From positions 1 to 52,045 of the forward strand of contig JALHQU010000028.1 in NCBI GenBank assembly GCA_022841795.1: 52,045 nt of DNA. Reading direction: 5' to 3'. Positions 36,421 through 44,632 of the stretch are shown piece by piece. A program made the position numbers and the translations under genes. Position 1 is the first letter of the stretch. Each line of letters opens with the position of its first letter. Source of the DNA: Fimbriiglobus sp. (lineage in GTDB: Bacteria > Planctomycetota > Planctomycetia > Gemmatales > Gemmataceae). The notes below the pieces were generated by a model. It did not search any database and was not told the DNA's origin. It was given only the letters and a program-made list of their open reading frames with translations.

Positions 36421-37554
36421 ATGCCCCGCCGCATCCTCGTCCTGTCCGCGTCCGTCGGGGCCGGCCACCTGCGGGCGGCCGAGGCCGTGACGCTCGCCCT
36501 CCGCCAGCTGGCCCCGGGCGACGAGGTCCGAAGTGTCGACGTCCTCGACCTGACGAACGCGGTGTTCCGCCGAGTGTACGGCAAGCTGTACCTGGACCTG
36601 GTGAACAAGGCCCCGCACGCCCTCGGGTACTTCTACGACCGGCTCGACCGGCCGAGCCGGTCGGGGAAGAACCGCGGGGACGCCCTCCGCCGGGTCGTCC
36701 AGCGGGCCAACCTGCCGCGGCTGACCAGGCTCCTCACGGCCGAGCCGTGGGACCTGGCCGTCAGCACCCACTTCCTGCCGGCCGAGGTGATCGCCGGGCT
36801 GAAGAAGCGCAACGGGCTGCCGCTCCCGCACGCCACCGTGACGACCGACTTCGAGACGCACCGCCTCTGGGTGAACGCCCCGTGCGAGCGGTACTTCACG
36901 GCCACCGAGGAGGGGGCCCGGTACCTCGCCCACTGGGGCGCCCCGGCCGACGGCACGTTCGCCACCGGCATCCCCGTGCACCCCGTCTTCGCCGCCCCGA
37001 AGGACCAGGCCGCGTGCCGGAAGAAGCACGCCCTGTCGGCCGACCGCCCGGTCGTCCTCCAACTGGCCGGCGGGTTCGGGGTCGGGCCGGTGGAGAAGCT
37101 GTTCGACGCCCTGCTCGAGGTGGACCGGCCGATCCACCTGGTCGCGGTGTCCGGGCGGAACGCGAAGCTGAAGGCGAGGCTCGCGGCCCGCCCGGTCCCG
37201 GCCCGGCACCGGGTCACGGTCCTGGGGTTCACGACCGAGATCGACGAGCTGATGGCGGCCGCCGACCTGGTGGTGTCGAAGCCGGGCGGGCTGACGACGT
37301 CGGAGGCGCTCGCCCGCGGGGCGGCGATGGTGGTGGTCAACCCGATCCCCGGGCAGGAGAGCCGGAACAGCGACTTCCTCCTGGAGAACGGGGCGGCCAT
37401 CAAGGCGAACACCGCGGCCACCCTGGGGTACAAGGTGGGGGCGCTGCTGGCCGACCCGGCCCGGCTGGCGGCGATGCGGGCGGCGGTGACGCGGATCGCC
37501 CGCCCGCGGGCTGCGTTCGACGTGGCCGCGAAGGCGCTCGAACTGATCCGGTGA
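36421..37554 (+). CDS. GT28 / MGDG-synthase-type lipid glycosyltransferase
   Basis: A 377-residue two-domain glycosyltransferase of the MGDG-synthase/UgtP type (GT28). N-domain (MGDG synthase): RILVLSASVGAGHLRAAEAV, YGKLYLDLVNKAPHALGYFY, WDLAVSTHFLPAEVI and ATVTTDFETHRLWVN. C-domain: VVLQLAGGFGVGPVEKL, VLGFTTEIDELMAAADLVVS and the nucleotide-sugar loop KPGGLTTSEALARG, then NPIPGQESRNSDFLLENGA. It would transfer a sugar from a nucleotide donor to diacylglycerol at the cytoplasmic membrane face. Length and motifs are normal. The PAP2 remnant just downstream (phosphatidic-acid phosphatase type) fits a lipid locus. The substrate sugar cannot be told from sequence. Confidence 0.9.
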   Translation: MPRRILVLSASVGAGHLRAAEAVTLALRQLAPGDEVRSVDVLDLTNAVFRRVYGKLYLDLVNKAPHALGYFYDRLDRPSRSGKNRGDALRRVVQRANLPRLTRLLTAEPWDLAVSTHFLPAEVIAGLKKRNGLPLPHATVTTDFETHRLWVNAPCERYFTATEEGARYLAHWGAPADGTFATGIPVHPVFAAPKDQAACRKKHALSADRPVVLQLAGGFGVGPVEKLFDALLEVDRPIHLVAVSGRNAKLKARLAARPVPARHRVTVLGFTTEIDELMAAADLVVSKPGGLTTSEALARGAAMVVVNPIPGQESRNSDFLLENGAAIKANTAATLGYKVGALLADPARLAAMRAAVTRIARPRAAFDVAAKALELIR

Positions 37555-37663
37555 GGCGAGAGGGGGACGTCAGGCCCCCCGAGATCGCGCCCCCGGCGCG
37601 GCCCGGAAGCGGTTCGCCGTGCCGCCTTCCTCGGGGGGCCCTTCCGCCCCCTGCTCGCCGGGG

Positions 37664-37862
37664 TCACTCGACCGACCGCCCGATCGCCTTCCGCCGCCGG
37701 AGCCGGCGGGCGACGAGGACGCACCCGACGGCCCACTTCAGCCCGACCGACCACCCAGCCAGCACGTCCGTCGGGTAGTGGACCCTCATGTACACCCGGC
37801 TCGCCCCGACTCGGGCCGCCGCCCCGAGCGGCACCCCCACGACAACCGCCGGCCTCGGGATG
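37664..37862 (-). pseudogene. PAP2-family phosphatase, C-terminal stub
   Basis: The minus strand encodes VGVPLGAAARVGASRVYMRV followed by HYPTDVLAGWSVGLKWAVGC and a basic tail ending at a TGA (37664-37666). SRVYxxVHxPTDVxxGW is the third phosphatase motif of the PAP2 superfamily, including its catalytic His. The first two motifs and the upstream membrane helices are missing; an in-frame stop lies just upstream of the match. The break coincides with the start of the integrative-element relic. The gene may have made the diacylglycerol used by the neighbouring glycosyltransferase. Confidence 0.75.
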
Positions 37863-38093
37863 CGAGGCTTCGACTCCGTGCCCGTTTAATGAGGATTTGT
37901 CAGCCGCTCAACCTGCTCCGGTCACCTCGACCGACAGTAGATGGTGGTGCCATTCATGAACTCTGGCAGTGCCAGAGATGCCGTGGAAACTGTGCTAAAA
38001 GGGCATAAACTGTGGAAAGTGTAGAAACCGTCCCCGCCGCTCGAATTCGTCGAAAGACCTAGAAAATCAGGGAAAACACGCAAGAAGAGTATT
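37863..38093. other. AT-richer spacer before att-like site
   Basis: Less GC-rich than the surroundings, with A-runs (GAAAATCAGGGAAAACACGC). No gene recognised. It lies between the PAP2 break and the tRNA-Phe fragment and is probably element DNA. Confidence 0.35.
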
Positions 38094-38138
38094 CGACTGA
38101 AAATCGCTAGGTCCCCGGTTCAACCCCGGGACTGCCCA
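38094..38138 (+). tRNA. tRNA-Phe(GAA) 3' fragment, att-like
   Basis: The 45 bases read as the 3' half of tRNA-Phe. Positions 38097-38103 (CTGAAAA) form the anticodon loop with GAA. Then comes TCGCT (3' anticodon stem), variable loop AGGTC, T-arm CCCGG-TTCAACC-CCGGG (38114-38130), and acceptor strand ACTGCCC with discriminator A at 38138. Every segment has standard length. The 5' half is absent: only three anticodon-stem pairs can form, and no D-arm precedes. A 3' tRNA fragment 119 bp before a tyrosine integrase gene is the usual form of an integration attachment site. Confidence 0.72.
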
Positions 38139-38256
38139 CTCGACGAAAACCCATCGGCCGAAGCAGTTTTCGCTTACCCTCCGACGTTCGGAGGCGCGGC
38201 CGGAAGAGGCTAGTTTCCGGGTAACTACCCGGAAATTCTTCCGGAGCATTCCCGCG

Positions 38257-39555
38257 ATGGCCCGTCCCAAGAATTCCGTCCCCACCTACCGCCTGCACTC
38301 CCCGTCCGGCACCGCCCGCTGCTGGCTCAACGGGGCGTGGGTGACGCTCGGCAAGTACGACTCCCCCGAGAGCAGGCCGAGTACGCCCGCCTCCTGGCCG
38401 AACTCGCCGTCGCCCCGATCCCGTCGGCCGTGGCGACACCCTCGACGCGGGCGTGGGACATCACTGTGAACGAGTTGCTGCTCGGGTTCTGGCGGTTCGC
38501 CGACGGGCACTACCGCCGGGCAGACGGCAGCCCGACGAACGAACTGCCGCAGTTCGCCCAGACTTTCCGCCTGCTGCGGCACCTGTACGGGCACACTCCG
38601 GCGAACGAGTTCGGCCCGCTGGCGCTGAAAGCGGTGCGGGAACAGATGATCGCGGCGGGCTGGTCGCGGAAGCTCATCAACCAGCGTGTCGGCCGCATCC
38701 GCCGGGCGTTCAAGTGGGGCGTGGAGAACGAGTTGGTGCCGCCGGCCGTGCTGCAAGCGCTCGCCGCAGTGGGCGGACTCCAAGCGGGCCGCACCGCCGC
38801 CCGTGAAACCGCCCCGGTCGAGCCGGCAAACGATGCGATGGTGGACGCCACCCTGCCGTTCCTCCGCCCGGCGGTGCGGACGATGGTGCGGGTGCAGCGG
38901 CTCACCGGGATGCGGCCGGGAGAGGTGTGCCAACTCCGCCCGGCCGACCTCGACACCGCCGGTCCGGTGTGGAAGTTCACCCCGGCACAGTACAAGACGA
39001 AGCACCGCGGTAAGGCACGGATCGTCACCATCGGGCCGAAGGCGCAGGCCGAACTCGCCGCGTTCACCCCGGCCGACCCGACCGACTACTTCTTCTCCCC
39101 GCGGCGGGTGGTGGCCGACCTACACGCCGAGCGAACGGCAGGCCGCCAGACTCCGCTGTATCGGTCGCACCTGGCGCGGAACCGGACGGTCCGCAAGACG
39201 AAGCCGGCACGGGTGCCGTCCGCCAAGTACACGGTGACGAGCTACGGCCGGGCGGTGGGGCGGGCATGTGAGAAGGCGTTCCCGCTGCCCGCCCCGCTCG
39301 CCCGGCGGAAGGGTGAAACGGAATCGGCGTGGTGGACGCGGCTGACCGAGGAGCAGAAGCAGGAAGTGGAGAGTTGGCGACAGGCGCCACTGGCACCCGA
39401 ACCAACTGCGGCACGCCCACGCCACGCAGGTGCGGCAGCGGTACGGACTAGAAGCGGCGCAGGTGGCGCTCGGCCACAGCAAGGCCGACGTGACCCAGGT
39501 GTACGCCGAGCGGGATCAGACGCTCGCCACGAAGGTGAGTCTGGAAATGGGCTGA
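38257..39555 (+). pseudogene. tyrosine integrase with two frameshifts
   Basis: Three reading frames join into one integrase. It starts ATG 38257 (RPKNSVPTYRLHSPSGTARC, an AP2-like arm domain to KYDSPES). The frame shifts near 38375 to AEYARLLAELAVAPI. The core-binding domain and catalytic domain follow, with LTGMRPGEVCQLR (first catalytic Arg, ~205) and KTKHRGKARIV (beta-hairpin Lys). The frame shifts again near 39388 to HWHPNQLRHAHATQVRQRYG (H-x-x-R), VALGHSKADVTQVYAERDQT (His and nucleophile Tyr), ending EMG at 39555. All catalytic residues survive, so inactivation is recent or due to sequencing error. It is next to the tRNA-Phe fragment it probably used. Confidence 0.88.
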
Positions 39556-39851
39556 TGGTGGCGGGGAACGGGGATGGCGGTCGGGTCGGCTGATCCGAAC
39601 TCGGCTCCGTCCCCACGTTCAGCCGGTTCGTGGCCGCGCTGTCGTCGGGCGGTCGTGAATCGCAACCGTTGCTCCGCACCCCGGCCGCTCGGAATCGGGC
39701 GTCGGAAGCGGCCGGTGCCCAACTCGACCAGTACGGGTCGTAGGGGTGGGGAAACGCTCGGGTGGCGACCACCGAATACAAGAACACATCAATTCGGGTA
39801 GTGTCTCAGTTTGGCGGGGCGGTGATTGTGTGCCGGAAAGTGGCGGGGTGC

Positions 39852-40448
39852 CTACTTGGTCGCAGGGGTTGTGATTGGGGACGTGACTGGTGCTTGCTGT
39901 TGGGTCGGCGGGGCAGGTCGGCTCACCCATTGAACGAACAACGTCCCGGCGCTGCCAACCACGACGCTCAAGATGGGGACGAAAAGTTTTAGGCCAACGT
40001 CCCACTTCCACTTCCGATCTTCGCGGTCCTCTTTCTGTTTTTCGCGTATCTCGGCTATCTCTTTTTCCTGACGACGCTGCTCGGCTTGGATCGCGTCGTC
40101 CGCTGCCCGTCTCGCATCGGCTTCCTGCTGGATTCGTTCAAGCGTGATCATCGATTCCAGTTCCTTCGGCGACTGGCCGACCTTGTGGGCGTGGAAGGCG
40201 CCGCACTCCCGTTCCCGCTCGATGACCGCCAACACCCGTTGCGGTGAAAACACCCCGACATCGCCCGCCAAATCGCACGCTCGGGCGAAGCACACCGGCA
40301 TGTCGCAGTACCGCTTGTACTGCGGGCGTGTCGCACTCGGCGGGATGGCCCACGTCTTCCGCACGGCTTCGGGCACTTCAAGCAGTTCGTCCGTCTCGGC
40401 GTGGACGACAGCCAGAAAGCCGCAGTCGGCGCACCGCACCGGGGGCAT
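39852..40448 (-). CDS. passenger: Cys-rich N-terminus, coiled coil, C-terminal membrane anchor
   Basis: A 198-residue protein starting at ATG 40448 with CGGAG upstream. The N-terminus has CADCGFLAVVH and YCDMPVCFARACDLAG, five Cys arranged like a small zinc-binding module. A long charged helix follows (ELESMITLERIQQEADARRA, AEQRRQEKEIAEIREKQKED). The C-terminus has one membrane span, LFVPILSVVVGSAGTLFVQW, then a Pro/Thr-rich tail. Topology suggests a cytoplasmic sensor or coiled-coil protein anchored at its C-terminus. It is the gene nearest the left end of the IS1-family element. I recognise no family; a defence or regulatory cargo role is possible but unproven. Confidence 0.75.
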   Translation of the reverse strand: MPPVRCADCGFLAVVHAETDELLEVPEAVRKTWAIPPSATRPQYKRYCDMPVCFARACDLAGDVGVFSPQRVLAVIERERECGAFHAHKVGQSPKELESMITLERIQQEADARRAADDAIQAEQRRQEKEIAEIREKQKEDREDRKWKWDVGLKLFVPILSVVVGSAGTLFVQWVSRPAPPTQQQAPVTSPITTPATK

Positions 40449-40562
40449 GGGCGTACTCCGGGTTGCCGGCGGGCCGGTGCCGAATGGTGAGCGGAGTACG
40501 GCCCGCCACCCGGCACCGGCTTTCATCGGGTAGCTACTCCCGACGGCCGACACCCGATTATA

Positions 40563-41420
40563 TCACGCCCGCTCGGTCGCACGGCGGGCGATGTCCGCCT
40601 CAATCAGTTCGGCCAGTTCGTCGAACGACCAGACGTGATCGGTGACGCGGGCACGCAGGGCGGGCGGCATCCGCAACGACATGTGACGGGTGATGAAGTT
40701 GTAGACGAAGAAGTGCAAGGCGACGGAGTGTTCCAGGTTCTCCAACTTCTTGCTGAAGGCGTTGGTTAACCGGGTGAACCGCCGGTTCCGCATCCGCAGG
40801 GTGAGGTTCTGACGCTCGACGTATGAGGTGGACGCCCCCATCAGGTCCGGCGCCCCGCTCACGGCTTGACGCTGGCACCCGATGCACTCGGGCGGGCTGT
40901 AGCGGGATTCGTCCGCGGTGGCGTTGCCGTACACCTTGTGCAGAATGGCGTAGTCCACCTCGCCCCCGAACCCGGCTTCCATCGCGTCCACATACGCCCG
41001 TAGCCCGTCGGTCGTGATCTGCACTCGGCTGGTCAGTCGCTCGGCGAGGTCGCACACGAACGCGCGGGCGTGTTCCCCGTCCCGCAGCCCGACCAGCCAG
41101 GACGGGACCAGTTTGGTTTCCGCGTCGATGCCGATCCACGTCCACACGCTGCCCATGCCCGGTTGCGGGTTGGTGGCGGTCCCGGCGTTCCGCTCCTTGC
41201 AGTACACGAACCCCCAAATCTCATCCAGTTGGAGGCGGCGGCAGGTGAGGTTTCGCATGGTGTCGTGCTGGAACCGGGCACACGCCCGGCCCGCGTCCAC
41301 CAACAACTTGGTGACGGTGTTGATCGACACCCCGACCATGCGGGAGATGGACCGCAGGGAACACCCTTCGGTGAGTCCGCGGAGGATGGCGACACGCTCG
41401 GAGATGGGCAGGCGGTTCAT
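40563..41420 (-). CDS. IS1-family-like DDE transposase
   Basis: A 285-residue transposase starting at ATG 41420 (an ATG at 41429 is possible). The N-terminal HTH reads LRSISRMVGVSINTVTKLLV. The catalytic core gives QLDEIWGFVYCKERN (Asp), VWTWIGIDAETKLVPSWLVG, VQITTDGLRAYVDAME (second Asp), and STSYVERQNLTLRMRNRRFT (Glu), followed by RLTNAFSKKLENLEHSVALH. These are the landmarks of the transposases annotated as IS1 family in many environmental bacteria. The length is normal and no frameshift is needed, unlike classical InsAB. It should move the 2996-bp element that contains it. Confidence 0.9.
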   Translation of the reverse strand: MNRLPISERVAILRGLTEGCSLRSISRMVGVSINTVTKLLVDAGRACARFQHDTMRNLTCRRLQLDEIWGFVYCKERNAGTATNPQPGMGSVWTWIGIDAETKLVPSWLVGLRDGEHARAFVCDLAERLTSRVQITTDGLRAYVDAMEAGFGGEVDYAILHKVYGNATADESRYSPPECIGCQRQAVSGAPDLMGASTSYVERQNLTLRMRNRRFTRLTNAFSKKLENLEHSVALHFFVYNFITRHMSLRMPPALRARVTDHVWSFDELAELIEADIARRATERA

Positions 41421-41775
41421 ACTGAACATTGTGCGTAACGGTACGGATTGCCGCGATGTCGGTAGTGCGCGGTTCGGTATTGGATCGCGGAGGGTCCGTG
41501 CTAAAATGACGTGAGCCGGGGAGGGTGCTAGGCTCTCCCGGCCCACGTTGACCGCCTTGCTCAGAACCTCCCGGCTGTTACCCCAGAAGTCCCTCACTGC
41601 ACCCGCCGTCACTGGCGGGTGTGGTCGTCGCCCCACGTTGCGGCGGTCGCCACCGTGGAGCCTGCACTTCTCCTCATGGCCTTTCTCCTGTTGGGCAGGA
41701 GAACTTTACCCCCCGTTACTCGGGCCGTCGCCGTTCAAGAACTTGTTGCTTGGCGCTTTGGGTTCAAGGAACTAG
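41421..41775. other. spacer inside IS1-family element
   Basis: About 355 bp between the transposase start and the HTH passenger stop. It contains an imperfect hairpin around 41514-41545 (CCGGGGAGGG ... TCTCCCGGC). No gene seen; probably holds the transposase promoter and a terminator for the upstream gene. Confidence 0.4.
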
Positions 41776-42321
41776 TTACTTGACACCTTCGGCCATCTGA
41801 CGCCACTTGGCTTCGTCCTTCAAGATCAGGGAAATGGCCTGTGGCGACAGGTCGTACTTCTTCCCAAGCCGGCGGTGGCTCCAATGTTCCGCATTCGCAC
41901 GCTTGAGGTCGCATATCTCCACGTTTCGCTTCACGATCTCCGGGTCTGACTTCCTGTCCCTCTTCTCTTTCAACTTGCCCTGTTCCAGTTCCCCGATTTT
42001 TTGGCGGTAGGTCTCCAGGTATCTACCGACCTTCTTGAGCATTTCCTCCTCCATCTCTGCTGCTGCCTTCTGTGGGCATTCCCGAATCATCCTGGTTGCT
42101 TCTTGCACGAACAGCGGGAGCAAATCCACCATGAGCGTCCCACCCAACATGTGCGTAAACCGCTCCTGTTCCAGTGGGGGCAGTTGACCGAGCATGAAGT
42201 AAATGACTTCCGCGCCCACAAGCTGCGCGAGGGTGCGGACGAACTCCCGTTGAGAGTCGTTGTCTAGCGACTTGAACAGGTCGAAAACGGCCTGTGACGT
42301 GACTCGCTGAATGCGAGCCAT
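41776..42321 (-). CDS. passenger: HTH protein, unknown
   Basis: A 181-residue protein starting at ATG 42321 with GTGGAG seven bases upstream. The N-terminal two-thirds are helical: FDLFKSLDNDSQREFVRTLA, then LPPLEQERFTHMLGG and MEEEMLKKVGRYLETYRQKI. The C-terminus has a helix-turn-helix-like segment, WSHRRLGKKYDLSPQAISLI. No signal or membrane span. Probably a DNA-binding regulator carried by the element, perhaps controlling its transposition or a neighbour. Its codon use and amino-acid balance look like real coding sequence. Not recognised as any named family. Confidence 0.75.
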   Translation of the reverse strand: MARIQRVTSQAVFDLFKSLDNDSQREFVRTLAQLVGAEVIYFMLGQLPPLEQERFTHMLGGTLMVDLLPLFVQEATRMIRECPQKAAAEMEEEMLKKVGRYLETYRQKIGELEQGKLKEKRDRKSDPEIVKRNVEICDLKRANAEHWSHRRLGKKYDLSPQAISLILKDEAKWRQMAEGVK

Positions 42322-42438
42322 CGGGCGCTCCACTTCACGGGTCGGCTATCCCCGTGCGGCAGAGTGGAGCAACCGCCGCACGGGGATAGCGTCAGCCGGT
42401 AGCTACTCCGGCCTTCCCGCTTGCTGAAGTGTACCCGA

Positions 42439-42705
42439 TTACTTGCCGGAAGTGTTCCACCGTGCCCGCGCCGCCTTCTTCGCGCTCGCCGTCTTCGCCT
42501 TCTTGGTCATCGCCTTCGCCCGCGCCTGCCCACCCTTCCTGCCGAGCGACACCGCCGCCGGGTCTTTCCCCGCGTCCGGGTCGGGCGTCTTGGGCGCCTG
42601 CCCGGTCGCCTCCTGCACGATGCGGAAGGCGAGCGTGTTCACGTCCCCCCGCTCCTTCGGCGTCTTCGGCTTGGCGGTCGGCTTCTTCTTCGGTGACTTT
42701 GCCAT
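42439..42705 (-). CDS. passenger: small Lys/Ala/Arg-rich protein
   Basis: An 88-residue strongly basic protein starting at ATG 42705. The N-terminus is a Lys/Pro run (AKSPKKKPTAKPKTPKERGD), the middle has VNTLAFRIVQEATG, and the end has AVSLGRKGGQARAKAMTKKA then SAKKAARARWN. The LGRxGGxxRAxAxxxxx(K)AxxARW pattern recurs in small bacterial proteins of unknown role, and recalls histone-H1-like or nucleoid-binding tails. Probably binds nucleic acid. It sits closest to the right terminal repeat of the IS1-family element, 118 bp upstream of the HTH passenger. Confidence 0.75.
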   Translation of the reverse strand: MAKSPKKKPTAKPKTPKERGDVNTLAFRIVQEATGQAPKTPDPDAGKDPAAVSLGRKGGQARAKAMTKKAKTASAKKAARARWNTSGK

Positions 42706-43477
42706 ACCCCGACGCTACACCAACGGACGACGCCCGGCAAGGGAACCGGCCGTTACGGGCATAGTGAACACACGTCAAACTGAGACACTACCTCAATTCG
42801 CCGTTCCATCGCTGCGGCAGTCCCCCGCTTCATCCTGTACTGGCGGACGAGGAAGCGGGTGAAGGTGCGGTGTGGGCGGCCGAAGTGTTCGGTGGAGTGC
42901 CGCAGGCTGTGGGCGTGGAAGCTCGCCGTCTGTGCCCTGTACTCCTTTCAGACCCTACCGCCCAGCCATCACCTCGTCCTCCACCCGCCCGATGGGATGT
43001 CGGAAAGGACGCTCGCCGCCCTCGTCGGGAAATGGTTGGTCAAGCTGAAACGGCGGCTGGGCGGCGATCTAGAGTACGCCCGAGTCTTCGAGTGGCAGAG
43101 CGGTCGGGTTCACGCCCACGTTTGGTTCCGGACTTCGCAGAAGGTGACGAGCAAGCTCGTCAGGGCCATCCTCCCGCCGGACGTGGTGTTCTCTTGCGAC
43201 AGCCGACGCGGTTCGATCATCGCCGCCGCCAAGTACATGTTCAAGGACGTGAAGAATGCCGAGCAGAAGACCCAACTTCCCCCGCTGCACTTCGGCGGGA
43301 AACTGTTCGTGTCATCCCGCGGGTTCTTCACTCAACCCGTCCGGGAGTTGTGGAAGGCGGTGAGAGCGGAATGGGAGGACCGAATCCAGCAACGACCAAG
43401 AGCCGAGTGAGGGACAGCCCGGATCGCGGCGTGTGTACATTGATACCGGCGCATCAGTCGCGCCGTCGGAGCCACCG

Positions 43478-44488
43478 ATGACCAGCCCCGCCAAGATCGC
43501 GGCCAACCGCCGGAACGCCATTCACTCGATCGGACCTCACACCCCGACCGGCAAGCTGATCGTCACCCGGAACGCTGTCCGACATGGCATCTTCGCCCGC
43601 CTGCCGGTCGTGCCGGGGGAGAGCGAGGCGGACTGGCAAACGCACCGGCAGGGGATCACCGACTCACTCGATCCGGTCGGGCTGCTCGAAGTCACGCTCG
43701 CCGAACGGGTGGTGCTCCTCCTGTGGCGGCTGACCCGGCTGGCCCGGTACGAGGCGGCGAACACGGTCGCGGCGATGGAGGACAGCGGGTTGCTGCCGCC
43801 GGAGGCGGACCCGATCGCGTTCGCCGGCCGGCACCACAACCACCATAACCAACTGCTGATGGCCGAGCAGGATGTCCGCCGCCAGCGGGAGGCGTTCTTC
43901 ACCGCCCGCGCGGACGCCGACCTCCTCCGGCGAACCCTGAGCGAAGGTGCCGAGGCCGAACCGCTCCCGGCGAAGTCGGCACGCTCGCTGCTAGGGGAGG
44001 CGTACACCCTGGCGATGGACTGCCCGATGCGGCACTACGAACCGCTCTGGCATACGGACAAAGCGTTCCTCAGCCGGATCGGATTGCCCACCGACCGACC
44101 GGCCGGGGCCGCGTGGCCGCGGGACACCTTCCTCACCGCCGTCGATTACTACGCCGGTGCGACCGAGTGGCCGGCCGCCGAGTTCCGGGTCGAGTTGCTG
44201 CGGACGCTCGACAGCCGAGCGGCCGGGTTCGCCCGCGGGGTGAAGCGGCGGGAGGCGGAGGTGTCCGCACTCAACCGACGGCTGGACGCGGAAGCGGATC
44301 GGTCGGCAGCGACAGCACTACTCCCACCGGAAGTGGCGGCCGAGCGGATCATGAAGTACGAGAAGCACCTGTACACCCAACTCACCTCCACCCTGCACGA
44401 ACTCGAACGCCTGCAAGCCCGGCGGGGCGGGTCGAACATTCCCCCGCCGCAGGTGGCCGACCTGCTCATCACCGTCGAACACGAATAG
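43478..44488 (+). CDS. hypothetical protein with SPxKxAANRRNA motif
   Basis: A 336-residue cytoplasmic protein starting at ATG 43478 with CGGAG upstream. The N-terminus TSPAKIAANRRNAIHSIGPH then TPTGKLIVTRNAVRHG is a motif I know from many uncharacterised bacterial proteins (NRxNAxxSTGPxTxxGKxxxxxNAxxHG). The body is helical and charged, with EVTLAERVVLLLWRLTRLAR and RMI-like basic/acidic stretches, ending KYEKHLYTQLTSTLHELERL. The repeated-basic N-terminus suggests nucleic-acid contact. It lies just after the Rep-like gene and may belong to the same integrative element. Function unknown. Confidence 0.8.
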   Translation: MTSPAKIAANRRNAIHSIGPHTPTGKLIVTRNAVRHGIFARLPVVPGESEADWQTHRQGITDSLDPVGLLEVTLAERVVLLLWRLTRLARYEAANTVAAMEDSGLLPPEADPIAFAGRHHNHHNQLLMAEQDVRRQREAFFTARADADLLRRTLSEGAEAEPLPAKSARSLLGEAYTLAMDCPMRHYEPLWHTDKAFLSRIGLPTDRPAGAAWPRDTFLTAVDYYAGATEWPAAEFRVELLRTLDSRAAGFARGVKRREAEVSALNRRLDAEADRSAATALLPPEVAAERIMKYEKHLYTQLTSTLHELERLQARRGGSNIPPPQVADLLITVEHE

Positions 44489-44632
44489 CCCAACGCAACG
44501 GGTTCGCCAAAACAAACCCACCAGTCATCGGAGGAGGGAGTTGGGGCGAGGAGCGGCACATTTCGGTATCGCTCCACGGTTGTAGCTGGTACTACTGGAT
44601 GCTGAATCTGCGCCCGGATGCAGGGGGGTGGC

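Larger units (their letters stand above)
39797..42792 (-). mobile_element. IS1-family element with passenger genes, 2996 bp
   Basis: Ends GGTAGTGTCTCAGTTTG at 39797 and its exact complement at 42776-42792 (17 of 17). Both sides carry TCAATTCG (39789-39796 and 42793-42800), an 8-bp target duplication. The terminal GGTARTG resembles IS1. It holds four minus-strand genes: a 181-residue HTH protein, an 88-residue basic protein, the transposase, and a 198-residue membrane-anchored protein. Typical IS1 elements are under 1 kb with only a transposase, so the passengers are unusual. Confidence 0.88.
39762..43410 (+). pseudogene. Rep-like HUH protein gene split by IS1-family element
   Basis: Reading GTG 39762 to 39796, then 42801 to 43410 with the element and one target copy removed, gives one 214-residue frame: ATTEYKNTSI, RRSIAAAVPRFILYWRTRKR, then zinc-like RCGRPKCSVECRR, and VFEWQSGRVHAHVWFRTSQK with an HAH (HUH-like) motif near 130. 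AAAKYMFKDVK follows, a candidate catalytic Tyr with Lys three residues on. This order resembles small rolling-circle replication initiators or relaxase-like proteins. An in-frame stop lies just upstream of 39762, which bounds the start. The downstream part might be re-expressed from GTG 42859 without its N-terminal 31 residues. Family call is tentative. Confidence 0.65.

Noticed and set aside
38067-38439. Minus-strand peptides containing VGSPGVEPGT and AVPGLNRGPSDF
   Set aside because: These are translations of the complementary strand of a tRNA T-arm, a known source of false ORFs; they helped locate the tRNA-Phe fragment instead.
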